The notes under the pieces are model-generated. The model did not search any database, was not told the DNA's origin, and worked only from the letters and a program-made list of their open reading frames with translations. Shown here one piece after another: positions 19,323 through 28,168 of a stretch of DNA of 64,000 nucleotides (positions within the stretch are counted from its first letter, which is position 1; each line of letters starts with the position of its first letter). The stretch comes from Streptococcus infantis SK970 (GTDB taxonomy: Bacteria; Bacillota; Bacilli; Lactobacillales; Streptococcaceae): positions 80,001 through 144,000 of the forward strand of contig AFUT01000007.1 in assembly GCA_000223255.2 (NCBI GenBank), read 5' to 3'. The position numbers and the translations under genes are program-made.

Positions 19323-19352
19323 CTGTTTCCCCTTAAAAAGATTCTTATTTCT

Positions 19353-19361
19353 ATTATAGCA
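19353..19361 (-). promoter_or_regulatory. Extended -10 promoter of sdaAB-sdaAA
   Basis: Minus-strand TGCTATAAT about 30 bases before the start codon; no good -35 at the usual distance. Confidence 0.55.
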
Positions 19362-19496
19362 AAGATTAGATGTAAGTGCTTAATTACTCTCTGAAATATA
19401 CAAAAAGATTAAAATGCTTTTATAACAAGGGTTTTGTAACAAAAAAGCTTTTTTCAGGTAAATAAATCACAATTCTGTAACATTTCTACACAAATT

Positions 19497-19540
19497 CGTT
19501 AACAAATAGTAACATTAGAAAGGTATCATGGTAGTATAAG
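19497..19540 (+). promoter_or_regulatory. Candidate WalR (VicR) box and promoter of the LysM gene
   Basis: CGTTAA-N5-AGTAAC (19497-19513) matches the WalR consensus TGTWAH-N5-TGTWAH at 10 of 12 positions. It sits directly upstream of the -35 area of a -10 TATAAG (19535-19540), where an activator would bind. The pneumococcal relative of this gene is a known WalRK target. Confidence 0.5.
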
Positions 19541-19561
19541 AAAAAAGGAGAACTTTTTTAA

Positions 19562-20188
19562 ATGAAATTAAACATTAAATCTAAACTTGCAGGATTTGCA
19601 GTTGTACTTGCTTTCCTTGCACCATCACTAACTTTTGCACAAGAAACAAAAACTTATACAGTTAAACCTGGAGACACTCTTTCAGAAATTGCTGAAACTT
19701 ACAACACAACAGTTGAAAAATTAGCTAAATTGAACAACATTAAAAATGTTGACCTTATCTTTATTGACCAAGTATTGGTTATCGATGGGGCAGCTCCAGT
19801 TGCTGAAACTACAACAACAGAAGCTCCTGTAGCAGAAGTTGAAGAAACTCCAGCAGTTGCTGAAACTGTTGTAGAAGAAACTGCATATGAAGAAACTTAC
19901 GAAGCTCCAGCTTCAGCACCTGCAGCAGTAGAAAGCTACTCAGCTCCAGCTGCAACTGTAAGCGGATCTGAAGCAGAAGCGAAAGAATGGATCGCTCAAA
20001 AAGAATCAGGCGGTAGCTACACAGCTACAAACGGACGTTACATCGGACGTTACCAATTGACAGATTCTTACTTGAACGGTGACCACTCAGCTGAAAACCA
20101 AGAACGTGTAGCAGACGCTTATGTTGCAGGACGTTACGGTTCATGGACAGCTGCTAAGAACTTCTGGCTTAACAACGGTTGGTATTAA
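19562..20188 (+). CDS. Secreted LysM-domain peptidoglycan protein
   Basis: 208 residues. A signal peptide (ends near ALA-type site LTFAQE) exports it. One LysM domain (about 30-75, TYTVKPGDTLSEIAETYNTT) binds peptidoglycan; an alanine/glutamate/threonine-rich linker follows; the C-terminal domain (WIAQKESGGSYTATNGRYIG) resembles lysozyme-like or Apf/IsaA-type wall enzymes. Such proteins trim or remodel the wall at division. I recall the pneumococcal relative as a WalRK target, which fits the candidate box upstream. Its terminator lies at 20200-20226. Confidence 0.88.
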   Translation: MKLNIKSKLAGFAVVLAFLAPSLTFAQETKTYTVKPGDTLSEIAETYNTTVEKLAKLNNIKNVDLIFIDQVLVIDGAAPVAETTTTEAPVAEVEETPAVAETVVEETAYEETYEAPASAPAAVESYSAPAATVSGSEAEAKEWIAQKESGGSYTATNGRYIGRYQLTDSYLNGDHSAENQERVADAYVAGRYGSWTAAKNFWLNNGWY

Positions 20189-20481
20189 GAAGATATAGAA
20201 AAGGAAGTCTCAATGACTTTCTTTTTGTTTACAAAGATATCAACTTCTCGCTCTAGTTCTGTTAGTAAGTGTTCATCTTCTACTAGCTTAGCTAAGGAGA
20301 GTCCATTTTGTATCAACTGAGCATCATTAGTACAAATGCCTATACGAATATAGGAAAAAGCAAGTGTGTCATACTTTTTGCTTGCTTTTGCCTCCTCTAA
20401 GAGAGTGTAGCAAAGCTGTTTGCAAAGTAACTTATCACCATTGTAATGATAAAGAGTTGAGAGATTCAGCAGCAACATCAT
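20185..20481 (-). pseudogene. C-terminal remnant of an Rgg/MutR-type regulator
   Basis: 98 residues (LLLNLSTLYHYNGDKLLCKQ and onward) resembling the last TPR-like helices of Rgg/MutR regulators, which sense short peptide pheromones. The DNA-binding N-terminus and most of the repeat domain, normally about 190 residues more, are absent, and no frame continues upstream. It overlaps the LysM terminator at its 3' end. I take it as a decayed fragment left by an earlier peptide-sensing locus. It could be expressed as a short protein but has no clear RBS. Confidence 0.6.
20200..20226 (+). terminator. Terminator after the LysM gene
   Basis: Ten-base stem aaaggaagtc/gactttcttt followed by T; it overlaps the 3' end of the minus-strand Rgg remnant. 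Confidence 0.8.
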
Positions 20482-20508
20482 ATTTTGTCATTTTTATTAT
20501 ATCTAAGC

Positions 20509-20661
20509 ATGTCTATTAGTCCAATAATTGGACTAGTGATTGGACATACTAAAATAAATCTAATAAATTCTATTATTATGGCTCTTGGTATGATATTGGC
20601 ATTAATTTTGGTATTATCAAGAGTGTATAGAAAATATTTTTATAGAGACGAAGATGACTAA
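20509..20661 (+). pseudogene. Small hydrophobic ORF, probably the tail of a lost membrane protein
   Basis: A 50-residue frame (MSISPIIGLVIGHTKINLIN and onward) with one or two membrane segments and a basic/acidic tail YRKYFYRDEDD. It looks like the last helices of a multi-pass transporter, or a small membrane peptide. There is no RBS before the ATG. It overlaps the palindrome agtccaataattggact. Together with the adjacent Rgg fragment it suggests a deleted accessory locus. Confidence 0.4.
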
Positions 20662-20731
20662 AGTTTTAATCAATAATTGGCTCCATAATATCTATAGGGA
20701 ATTTACCTACTACAAATATCATAGAGCCCTA
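20662..20731 (+). other. Imperfect hairpin next to the terminator
   Basis: GGCTCC at 20679 can pair with GAGCC at 20724-20728; the same GAGCC type also pairs with GGCTC of the terminator at 20748, so the two hairpins could compete. No gene follows on this strand until mnmA. Confidence 0.35.
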
Positions 20732-20757
20732 AAAAAGAGCCGTTTAAGGCTCTTTTT
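20732..20757 (+). terminator. Terminator of the remnant locus
   Basis: Stem aaaaagagcc/ggctcttttt; works for the plus strand and, by symmetry, partly for the minus. Confidence 0.85.
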
Positions 20758-20814
20758 GTGTGTTTGCATTTGATGAGAGATCATTATAAACATTGGTGTT
20801 GAGGGCTTACAAGT

Positions 20815-21657
20815 TTACGGATTTTCTACACCTGAATTAGTAGGTTGATGACTATTTGTATTGCTATCTTCAGCATGATTACTATTGGTATTAGCCTCTG
20901 TTTGACCTCCTGTATTAGCGCCATTATCTCCTCCACTGCTAGCACTATCAGTTGAGTATTGGTCCGTTGCAGGTGCTTGGGAATTAGATATGCTTCCATT
21001 TGTTTCTGGATAGCTTTGAATATAGCTACTATCTTCTGAACGGCTGGCTTCTAGTCCGGCATCTCTAGTAGTCGTTTCTGTTTGGTTAGTTTTTTCTTCT
21101 TCTTTTTTGGTCAAGACTTCAACTTGTTTTTGGAATTTAGAGATTAGTTCTTGAATTGGTTTTATCTTTTCTCCAAGAGCAGCTTGGTCGCTGGCAGAAT
21201 TAATGTTTTTAATGATGTCTATTATTTTTTGCAAGGAAGTGATGGTCGTTTCAAGTTTTTGTTTATCTTGAAACTGACTATCAGAATCCTTTATATCTAA
21301 TTTCAAAGCTTTTTCACTATAATGATTTGTGACTTTATCGGCAGTAGAAGCGAGAAAGTCTGCTAATGTCTTTTTGCCTTCATCAGTAGTTGGTTTTAAT
21401 TCTTGAATTTTTTTCCAATCTTCTATAATGGTTTCAGAATCAATATTGAAGTCTTTAATAGCGTTTTTTACTTGCTCGACATCTTGTTGATTTTTTTGTT
21501 GTTTGATGAGAGCAACGTTCCCTCTCTCTGCTTGGATTTTTTCTTGATGGAGGACTAAGCCTGTCAAAAGTCCAATACCTGCAATAAGTGTAATAATAAA
21601 AATAGTATTTTTTGATTTTAGAATATCTTTGTAGTTGTTCACATTAGTCCTACGCAC
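20815..21657 (-). CDS. Membrane-anchored coiled-coil protein with Ser/Thr/Asn-rich tail
   Basis: 280 residues, not recognised as a known family. A short cytoplasmic start is followed by one membrane helix (about 18-37, NTIFIITLIAGIGLLTGLVL). The outside part is a charged, probably coiled-coil segment (about 40-185) rich in K, E and Q, then a low-complexity tail of S, T, N, Q and G (about 190-280). It has no LPXTG motif or choline-binding repeats. The start is GTG 21657; a good aaggagg site at 21701-21695 lies 37 bases upstream and instead precedes an 11-codon ORF. It lies beside mnmA, where, as I recall, pneumococci carry pspA, but I see no likeness to PspA beyond the coiled-coil style. Confidence 0.6.
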   Translation of the reverse strand: MRRTNVNNYKDILKSKNTIFIITLIAGIGLLTGLVLHQEKIQAERGNVALIKQQKNQQDVEQVKNAIKDFNIDSETIIEDWKKIQELKPTTDEGKKTLADFLASTADKVTNHYSEKALKLDIKDSDSQFQDKQKLETTITSLQKIIDIIKNINSASDQAALGEKIKPIQELISKFQKQVEVLTKKEEEKTNQTETTTRDAGLEASRSEDSSYIQSYPETNGSISNSQAPATDQYSTDSASSGGDNGANTGGQTEANTNSNHAEDSNTNSHQPTNSGVENP

Positions 21658-21685
21658 ATGGATGATGGTGTATAAATGGAATCAT
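21650..21685 (-). CDS. Possible 11-residue leader peptide (MIPFIHHHPCA)
   Basis: Starts at ATG 21685, nine bases after a perfect aaggagg, and ends at TAG 21650, overlapping the GTG of the coiled-coil gene in another frame. Translation may couple the two. It could equally be chance, or the sign of a local sequence error; the frame relation would need a deletion, unlike the other errors here. Confidence 0.3.
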   Translation of the reverse strand: MIPFIHHHPCA

Positions 21686-21835
21686 GTGCGCATTCCTCCT
21701 TATTAAAGTATATCATTTTTAGTTGATTTTAAAAATAAGTTTTTAAAGAGAATAGAGGTTTAGGCATGAATTAATTTTTTGTATCCTGATTTTCATGTAT
21801 TGACAGAAGAGGTTGATAGTTTGTCAGCATCTTCC

Positions 21836-21864
21836 TTGTCTTCTCTAACCAAGCATGTTATAAT
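21836..21864 (+). promoter_or_regulatory. Promoter of mnmA-marC
   Basis: TTGTCT (21836-21841), 17 bases, extended -10 TGTTATAAT (TATAAT at 21859-21864). Confidence 0.65.
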
Positions 21865-21877
21865 GAAAACTGCTCAA

Positions 21878-23067
<1,190 letters not shown>

Positions 23068-23086
23068 CTGGAGTTAAGTAAAAACG

Positions 23087-23701
23087 ATGAGTTCTCAATT
23101 TTTTTATGCATTTATGGCATTTTTCGCTATAATGAACCCAATTTCAAATCTTCCTGCTTACATGGCTTTAGTTGCAGATGATAGTCAAAAAATTTCACGA
23201 AAAATTGCTTTTAGGAGTCTTTTGATTGCCTTTGTTATTGTAACTGTTTTTATCTTTTCAGGAGATTTCATTTTTAAAGTATTTGGAATTACAATTGTTT
23301 CTTTCAGAATTGCTGGTGGAATATTAGTGGCCGTTATCGGTTATCATATGATTAATGGTAATCATTCACCCAGCTATAAAGGAATGGAGCAGCAAGCAGT
23401 AAATTCAGATCCAATGTCTATTGCTATTTCTCCTCTTGCAATGCCACTTTTTGCGGGACCAGGTACAATTACAACTGCTTTAAGTCTGGCTAATGGAGAT
23501 TTGCAGAATCAACTGATAACCGTAGTTGCTTTTGCTCTACTATGTGTCATCACTTATCTCCTGTTAAGAAGTGCAAAACAAATTGCAGGCTTCTTGGGAG
23601 AAAATTTGATGAAAATTATAACGAAAATGATGGGACTTTTACTATTCTCGATAGGAATACAGATGATTATCGTCAGTGTGCAGACCTTGCTCAAACAATG
23701 A
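23087..23701 (+). CDS. MarC family integral membrane protein
   Basis: 204 residues with six membrane helices. It has the MarC signatures FFAIMNPISNLPAYMAL in helix 1 and LAMPLFAGPGTITTAL in the middle. The family was once linked to multiple antibiotic resistance, but its real role is unknown. It lies 19 bases after mnmA on the same transcript. No terminator is visible after it; a promoter for the next gene begins at 23708. Confidence 0.88.
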   Translation: MSSQFFYAFMAFFAIMNPISNLPAYMALVADDSQKISRKIAFRSLLIAFVIVTVFIFSGDFIFKVFGITIVSFRIAGGILVAVIGYHMINGNHSPSYKGMEQQAVNSDPMSIAISPLAMPLFAGPGTITTALSLANGDLQNQLITVVAFALLCVITYLLLRSAKQIAGFLGENLMKIITKMMGLLLFSIGIQMIIVSVQTLLKQ

Positions 23702-23707
23702 TTTGCA

Positions 23708-23735
23708 TTGACAAAACGATTTGATTTGATAAAAT
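23708..23735 (+). promoter_or_regulatory. Promoter of the NUDIX-mnmG pair
   Basis: TTGACA (23708-23713), 16 bases, extended -10 TGATAAAAT (TAAAAT at 23730-23735). Confidence 0.65.
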
Positions 23736-23844
23736 AACTTTAACAATAGTCATGATGGTCAAAGCTCATGGATGTTGTAGGCTTTTTGTTCTGCACTTCT
23801 TACGAGTTTTGACTGTTTTTGTGTCGTTTAAAGGAAAGGGAAAA

Positions 23845-24300
23845 ATGACTCAACAAGACTTTCGGACAAAGGTGGGAAACACTGTTTTTGGTGTTCGGGC
23901 AACAGCCTTGATTCTCCAAAATCATAAGCTCCTAGTCACCAAAGATAAGGACCAGTATTACACCATCGGCGGTGCTATTCAAGTCAACGAAAGAACGGAA
24001 GATGCGGTAGTCCGTGAGGTGAGGGAAGAACTGGGTATCAAAGCTCAAGCTGGACAACTAGCTTTCGTGGTTGAAAATCGTTTTGAAGAAGACGGTGTTT
24101 ACTATCACAATATCGAGTTTCATTATTTAGTAGACTTGCTTGAAGATGCTCCATTGACTATACAGGAAGACGAAAAAACGCAGCCTTGTGAGTGGATTGA
24201 CTTGGACAAGCTTGAGGATATTCGGCTGGTTCCAGCCTTTTTAAAGACAGCCCTGCCTGATTGGGACGGCCAACTAAGACACATTCATTTTGAGGAATAG
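23845..24300 (+). CDS. NUDIX hydrolase
   Basis: 151-residue pyrophosphohydrolase. The NUDIX box is complete: [18 protein letters not shown] then REELGI, giving Gx5Ex7REVxEExGI. Such enzymes cleave nucleoside diphosphate derivatives, either as housecleaning of damaged nucleotides or on a specific metabolite; this one cannot be assigned further. The start is ATG 23845 after aaggaaaggg; the longer frame from 23752 adds 31 residues that do not fit the family. It lies eight bases before mnmG. Confidence 0.88.
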   Translation: MTQQDFRTKVGNTVFGVRATALILQNHKLLVTKDKDQYYTIGGAIQVNERTEDAVVREVREELGIKAQAGQLAFVVENRFEEDGVYYHNIEFHYLVDLLEDAPLTIQEDEKTQPCEWIDLDKLEDIRLVPAFLKTALPDWDGQLRHIHFEE

Positions 24301-24308
24301 GAGAGAAA

Positions 24309-26225
24309 ATGACTTATAATTTTACGGAAAAATACGATATTATTGTAATTGGTGCGGGACATGCTGGGGTAGAAGCCTCTCTAGCTGCTAGCCGTATGGG
24401 TTGTAAGGTCTTGCTTGCGACCATCAACATTGAAATGCTGGCTTTTATGCCTTGTAATCCTTCTATCGGTGGCTCTGCCAAGGGAATTGTTGTGCGTGAG
24501 GTAGATGCCCTGGGCGGCGAAATGGCCAAGACCATTGACAAGAGTTACATCCAAATGAAGATGCTTAACACTGGGAAAGGTCCAGCAGTTCGAGCTCTTC
24601 GTGCGCAGGCTGACAAGGAGCTTTACTCTAAGGAAATGCGCAAAACGGTTGAAAATCAAGAAAATCTGACCCTTCGTCAAACCATGATTGATGAGATTTT
24701 GGTGGAAGATGGCAAGGTTGTCGGTGTTCGTACAGCGACCCATCAAGAGTATGCTGCAAAGGCTGTTATTGTGACTACAGGGACAGCTCTCCGTGGGGAA
24801 ATCATCATCGGAGACCTCAAGTACTCGTCAGGTCCTAACCACAGCCTAGCTTCGATTAACCTTGCTGATAATCTCAAGGAACTGGGACTTGAAATCGGTC
24901 GTTTCAAGACAGGAACGCCTCCACGTGTCAAGGCTTCCTCTATCAACTATGATGTGACAGAGATTCAGCCAGGGGACGAGGCACCAAATCACTTCTCTTA
25001 CACTTCACGTGATGAGGATTATGTTAAAGACCAAGTTCCGTGCTGGTTGACCTATACCAATGGTACCAGCCATGAGATTATTCAGAATAACCTCCACCGT
25101 GCGCCTATGTTTACAGGTGTGGTTAAGGGAGTGGGACCTCGTTACTGTCCGTCGATTGAGGACAAGATTGTGCGTTTTGCGGACAAGGAACGTCACCAGC
25201 TTTTCCTTGAGCCAGAAGGACGCAATACAGAAGAAGTATATGTTCAAGGGCTTTCAACCAGTCTTCCTGAGGATGTGCAACGTGACTTGGTACATTCCAT
25301 CAAAGGTTTGGAAAATGCAGAGATGATGCGAACTGGTTATGCTATCGAGTATGACATGGTCTTGCCTCACCAATTGCGTGCAACGCTTGAAACCAAGAAA
25401 ATTTCAGGACTTTTCACAGCTGGTCAGACAAATGGAACGTCAGGTTACGAAGAAGCTGCTGGTCAAGGGATTATTGCTGGTATCAATGGGGCTCTGAAAA
25501 TCCAAGGCAAGCCTGAGTTGATTTTGAAGCGCAGTGACGGCTATATCGGGGTGATGATTGACGATTTGGTGACAAAGGGAACTATTGAACCCTACCGTCT
25601 CTTGACCAGTCGTGCTGAGTATCGTTTGATTCTTCGTCATGATAATGCCGATATGCGCTTGACAGAAATCGGTCGAGAGATTGGCCTTGTGGATGATGAA
25701 CGTTGGGCACGCTTTGAGATTAAGAAAAATCAATTTGAAAATGAGATGAAACGCCTAGATAGTATCAAACTCAAGCCGGTCAAGGAAACTAACGCTAAGG
25801 TTGAAGCGATGGGCTTCAAACCATTGACTGATGCAGTAACAGCCAAGGAATTCCTTCGCCGCCCAGAAGTCTCTTACCAAGATGTGGTGGCTTTCATCGG
25901 ACCTGCTGCTGAAGAGTTAGATGACAAGATTATCGAATTGATTGAAACAGAAATCAAGTACGAAGGCTACATTTCAAAAGCCATGGATCAGGTTGTCAAG
26001 ATGAAACGCATGGAAGAAAAACGGATTCCAGCCAACATCGACTGGGATGACATTGATTCCATTGCGACAGAAGCTCGCCAGAAGTTCAAACTCATCAATC
26101 CAGAAACCATCGGCCAAGCAAGCCGTATTTCAGGTGTAAACCCAGCGGATATTTCCATTCTTATGGTGTACTTAGAAGGTAAAAATCGAAGCATTTCTAA
26201 AAACTTAGAAAAGAAAGCTGAATAA
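24309..26225 (+). CDS. mnmG: tRNA uridine 5-carboxymethylaminomethyl enzyme MnmG (GidA)
   Basis: FAD-dependent partner of MnmE that builds cmnm5U at wobble position 34 of tRNAs reading split codon boxes. 638 residues, normal length. The FAD fold begins with [20 protein letters not shown], and the GidA signatures [11 protein letters not shown] and [17 protein letters not shown] are present. The C-terminal helical domain binds MnmE. It follows the NUDIX gene by eight bases. With mnmA nearby this block modifies the same tRNA base. Confidence 0.96.
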   Translation: MTYNFTEKYDIIVIGAGHAGVEASLAASRMGCKVLLATINIEMLAFMPCNPSIGGSAKGIVVREVDALGGEMAKTIDKSYIQMKMLNTGKGPAVRALRAQADKELYSKEMRKTVENQENLTLRQTMIDEILVEDGKVVGVRTATHQEYAAKAVIVTTGTALRGEIIIGDLKYSSGPNHSLASINLADNLKELGLEIGRFKTGTPPRVKASSINYDVTEIQPGDEAPNHFSYTSRDEDYVKDQVPCWLTYTNGTSHEIIQNNLHRAPMFTGVVKGVGPRYCPSIEDKIVRFADKERHQLFLEPEGRNTEEVYVQGLSTSLPEDVQRDLVHSIKGLENAEMMRTGYAIEYDMVLPHQLRATLETKKISGLFTAGQTNGTSGYEEAAGQGIIAGINGALKIQGKPELILKRSDGYIGVMIDDLVTKGTIEPYRLLTSRAEYRLILRHDNADMRLTEIGREIGLVDDERWARFEIKKNQFENEMKRLDSIKLKPVKETNAKVEAMGFKPLTDAVTAKEFLRRPEVSYQDVVAFIGPAAEELDDKIIELIETEIKYEGYISKAMDQVVKMKRMEEKRIPANIDWDDIDSIATEARQKFKLINPETIGQASRISGVNPADISILMVYLEGKNRSISKNLEKKAE

Positions 26226-26235
26226 TTACAAAAAG

Positions 26236-26267
26236 ACTGAAATCTCTTTGGGAATTCAGTTTTTTTG
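26236..26267 (+). terminator. Terminator after mnmG
   Basis: Stem actgaa/ttcagt and a seven-T run. Confidence 0.8.
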
Positions 26268-26285
26268 ATAGAATTTTCCTTGTTT

Positions 26286-26293
26286 TTCGAATA
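26286..26293 (+). promoter_or_regulatory. Candidate ComX (cin/com-box) promoter element
   Basis: TTCGAATA, one mismatch from the ComX box TACGAATA, preceded by T residues and placed 22 bases before the ATG at 26315. It would drive the small ORF and the GT-C gene during competence. Confidence 0.5.
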
Positions 26294-26314
26294 GAGAGAA
26301 AAGGGGGAGAAGGG

Positions 26315-26448
26315 ATGTTAACGATAGAAGAAAAAATTTTTTAGACACTTTTAAAAAGGCTTCATACCATCGTTTTTATGAGATTGAACGCTTTGTTACC
26401 TTGTCTGAAAAATTGAGCGAACGTCCGCCAAAGGCTGACAAGAACTAG
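26315..26448 (+). CDS. Small hypothetical protein (frameshifted)
   Basis: A short gene with a strong aggggga RBS. As written, it stops after nine codons (MLTIEEKIF); one added A in the run at 26330-26336 gives a 44-residue, charged, helical product (MLTIEEKNFLDTFKKASYHR and onward, ending PPKADKN). The same kind of single-base loss affects many neighbouring genes. It follows a com-box-like element and precedes the GT-C gene by 44 bases, so it may belong to that transcript. Function unknown. Confidence 0.55.
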
Positions 26449-26492
26449 ACTTTTTGATATACTAGAACAAATTAAAATATAGGAGAGAGCGA

Positions 26493-28045
26493 ATGAACGT
26501 ATATGGCAGATTAGAAGACGAACCAACTCCAACTTGGATGGGAAGTCAGGATGCTCTGGTAGAAAATGAGGAGCAACTCGAGGTTGAAACCCGCGAACCT
26601 GCCCGCTTACCCTTTTTTAATATCCTAATTTTGAGTACCTTAGTAGTACTTGTGTCTGTGATTCTACCCTATTTATTTGGACTGCTAAGTCCAGAACAGG
26701 CTCAGGATTTCTATAATGGATGGGCTATGCATCAGAGTGGGGATATCTATTCAGATTATTTTGGGACTAGTGGTCTCCTCTATTACTTTTTACAGTTTCT
26801 AACCAAGGGCAGTATTTTGTTTGCAGTCTTTAATTGGTTGGCCTTAGTGGGTGCTGGCTTTTTTCTTTTTCATTCAGCTTATAACCTAACTGAAAAAACA
26901 AGCAATCGCAACAAGTGTTGACGGTCTTTTATGTCCTGGCTAGTGCTTTTAGTTTTGGTGGGGGATATGCAACTATTCTTGCCCTCCCATTCTTGTTCTA
27001 TGCCTTGAGTTTAGTAACAGCTTATTTGTCAGAACCAAGTCATGACAGAGGTTTCATCCGTATTGGGATTAGCCTAGCTCTAGCATTTTTCTTTGCGCCC
27101 TTGGTCACAGCTTTGTATGGATTTTTCTTGTTTTTTGCTGTAATAGCTTTTAATGTTGGTCGCAATAACTTGAATCATGGTCTCTATCAATTTTTTGCAG
27201 CGGGCCTTGGTTTTTCAATCTTCTTTTATCCAATTGGATACTACACAGTTTATAAAGGCAGTTTTGGAAATGCCATTAGTCAAATCCTCTATCCATTAGA
27301 TAGTTTGAACTTCACCTCTAACTCGGGATTACTCGACAACATCCTCTTCTATGGATTGTTAGCAATTGCTCTTGGAGCATTGACGTTGGCATTCACAGGT
27401 CTCTTCCGATCTAAGCCATTGGAACAATCAGTCTTATCAATCTCTGCTGCAATAGCTGTTATTTTGGTATTAGTTTTAGAGATTTTCTCTACAGATCTTA
27501 TCAATGGTAGTCGTATGGTTGAGCTCCTTCCTTTCTTATCGCTTCTTTTGTTGACAGGAATTCGCACGGAGAAGCCAGAAGGAGCGAATCGTCGTAGAAG
27601 ATCTAGAGAAGAAACTTCGGTATGGGGAGCTTTTGTAAAAGGAAATGCTTATCTACCAATTTTAGCTCTTGCTTACCTATTCTTAGCACCTGTAGTATCA
27701 CGATATTTACTTCATGCGGAACAATATCAAGAACGTATAGGCATTGAAACTAAAGTCAAAGGGGAAACGCAAGCTACAGATCGTATCTATGTTTGGGATA
27801 ATCTGACAAGTAGCTATAAAGCTAGCGAACGCTTGTCAGCTAGTCAGTTGCTATCGCCTAGATTACATACAGGACTTGATACAAATCGTACTAAGCTTGT
27901 AAATGATCTACGAGATAATCAACCAAAGATGATTGTTGTAAATACAAAGACAACTCTTTGGACAGAAGTTGAGCAGCTTTTAGCTGAAAATTATCAAGCG
28001 GTTCAAAGTGAATTCAAAGATTTTAAACTCTATAAATTAAAATAA
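26493..28045 (+). CDS. GT-C-like multi-pass membrane protein, Ccs4-like (frameshifted)
   Basis: About 517 residues after repair. A soluble N-terminus of about 45 residues precedes 10-12 membrane helices and a C-terminal outside domain of about 90 residues. The first loop FYNGWAMHQSGDIYSDYFGT resembles the catalytic loop of GT-C (GT39/ArnT-type) glycosyltransferases that use lipid-linked sugars. The C-terminal phrases (DRIYVWDN, RTKLVNDLRDNQPKMIVVNT) also match that group. I recall the pneumococcal gene before nrdD as a competence-induced protein (Ccs4). One A is missing at 26892-26898; repair gives NLTEKNKQSQQVLTVFY. Sugar and acceptor are unknown. Confidence 0.68.
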
Positions 28046-28050
28046 AAACT

Positions 28051-28104
28051 ATCAATATCTTGTGTAATTTTAAAAAATTTTATTTTTTGACACAAGATAT
28101 TGAT
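28051..28104. promoter_or_regulatory. Perfect 15-base inverted repeat: terminator and/or paired NrdR boxes
   Basis: ATCAATATCTTGTGT (28051-28065) and its exact complement ACACAAGATATTGAT (28090-28104). The right arm matches the NrdR box consensus ACACWATATATWGTGT at about 13 of 16 positions and overlaps the -35 of nrdD. As RNA, the arms form a terminator-like hairpin just after the GT-C stop codon, with T-rich sequence following. Confidence 0.55.
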
Positions 28105-28117
28105 TTTTATTTTTTAG

Positions 28118-28126
28118 TGATATAAT
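28118..28126 (+). promoter_or_regulatory. Extended -10 promoter of the nrdD operon
   Basis: TGATATAAT (TATAAT at 28121-28126); the -35 region is covered by the candidate NrdR box. Confidence 0.65.
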
Positions 28127-28168
28127 ACTTTTTAGAATCAATATTATATTTAAGAAAAGGGTATGGGT

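Noticed and set aside
19430..19470. TGTAAC motifs near 19435 and 19475 as WalR boxes
   Set aside because: The partner half-sites are not five bases away; only the site at 19497-19513 fits.
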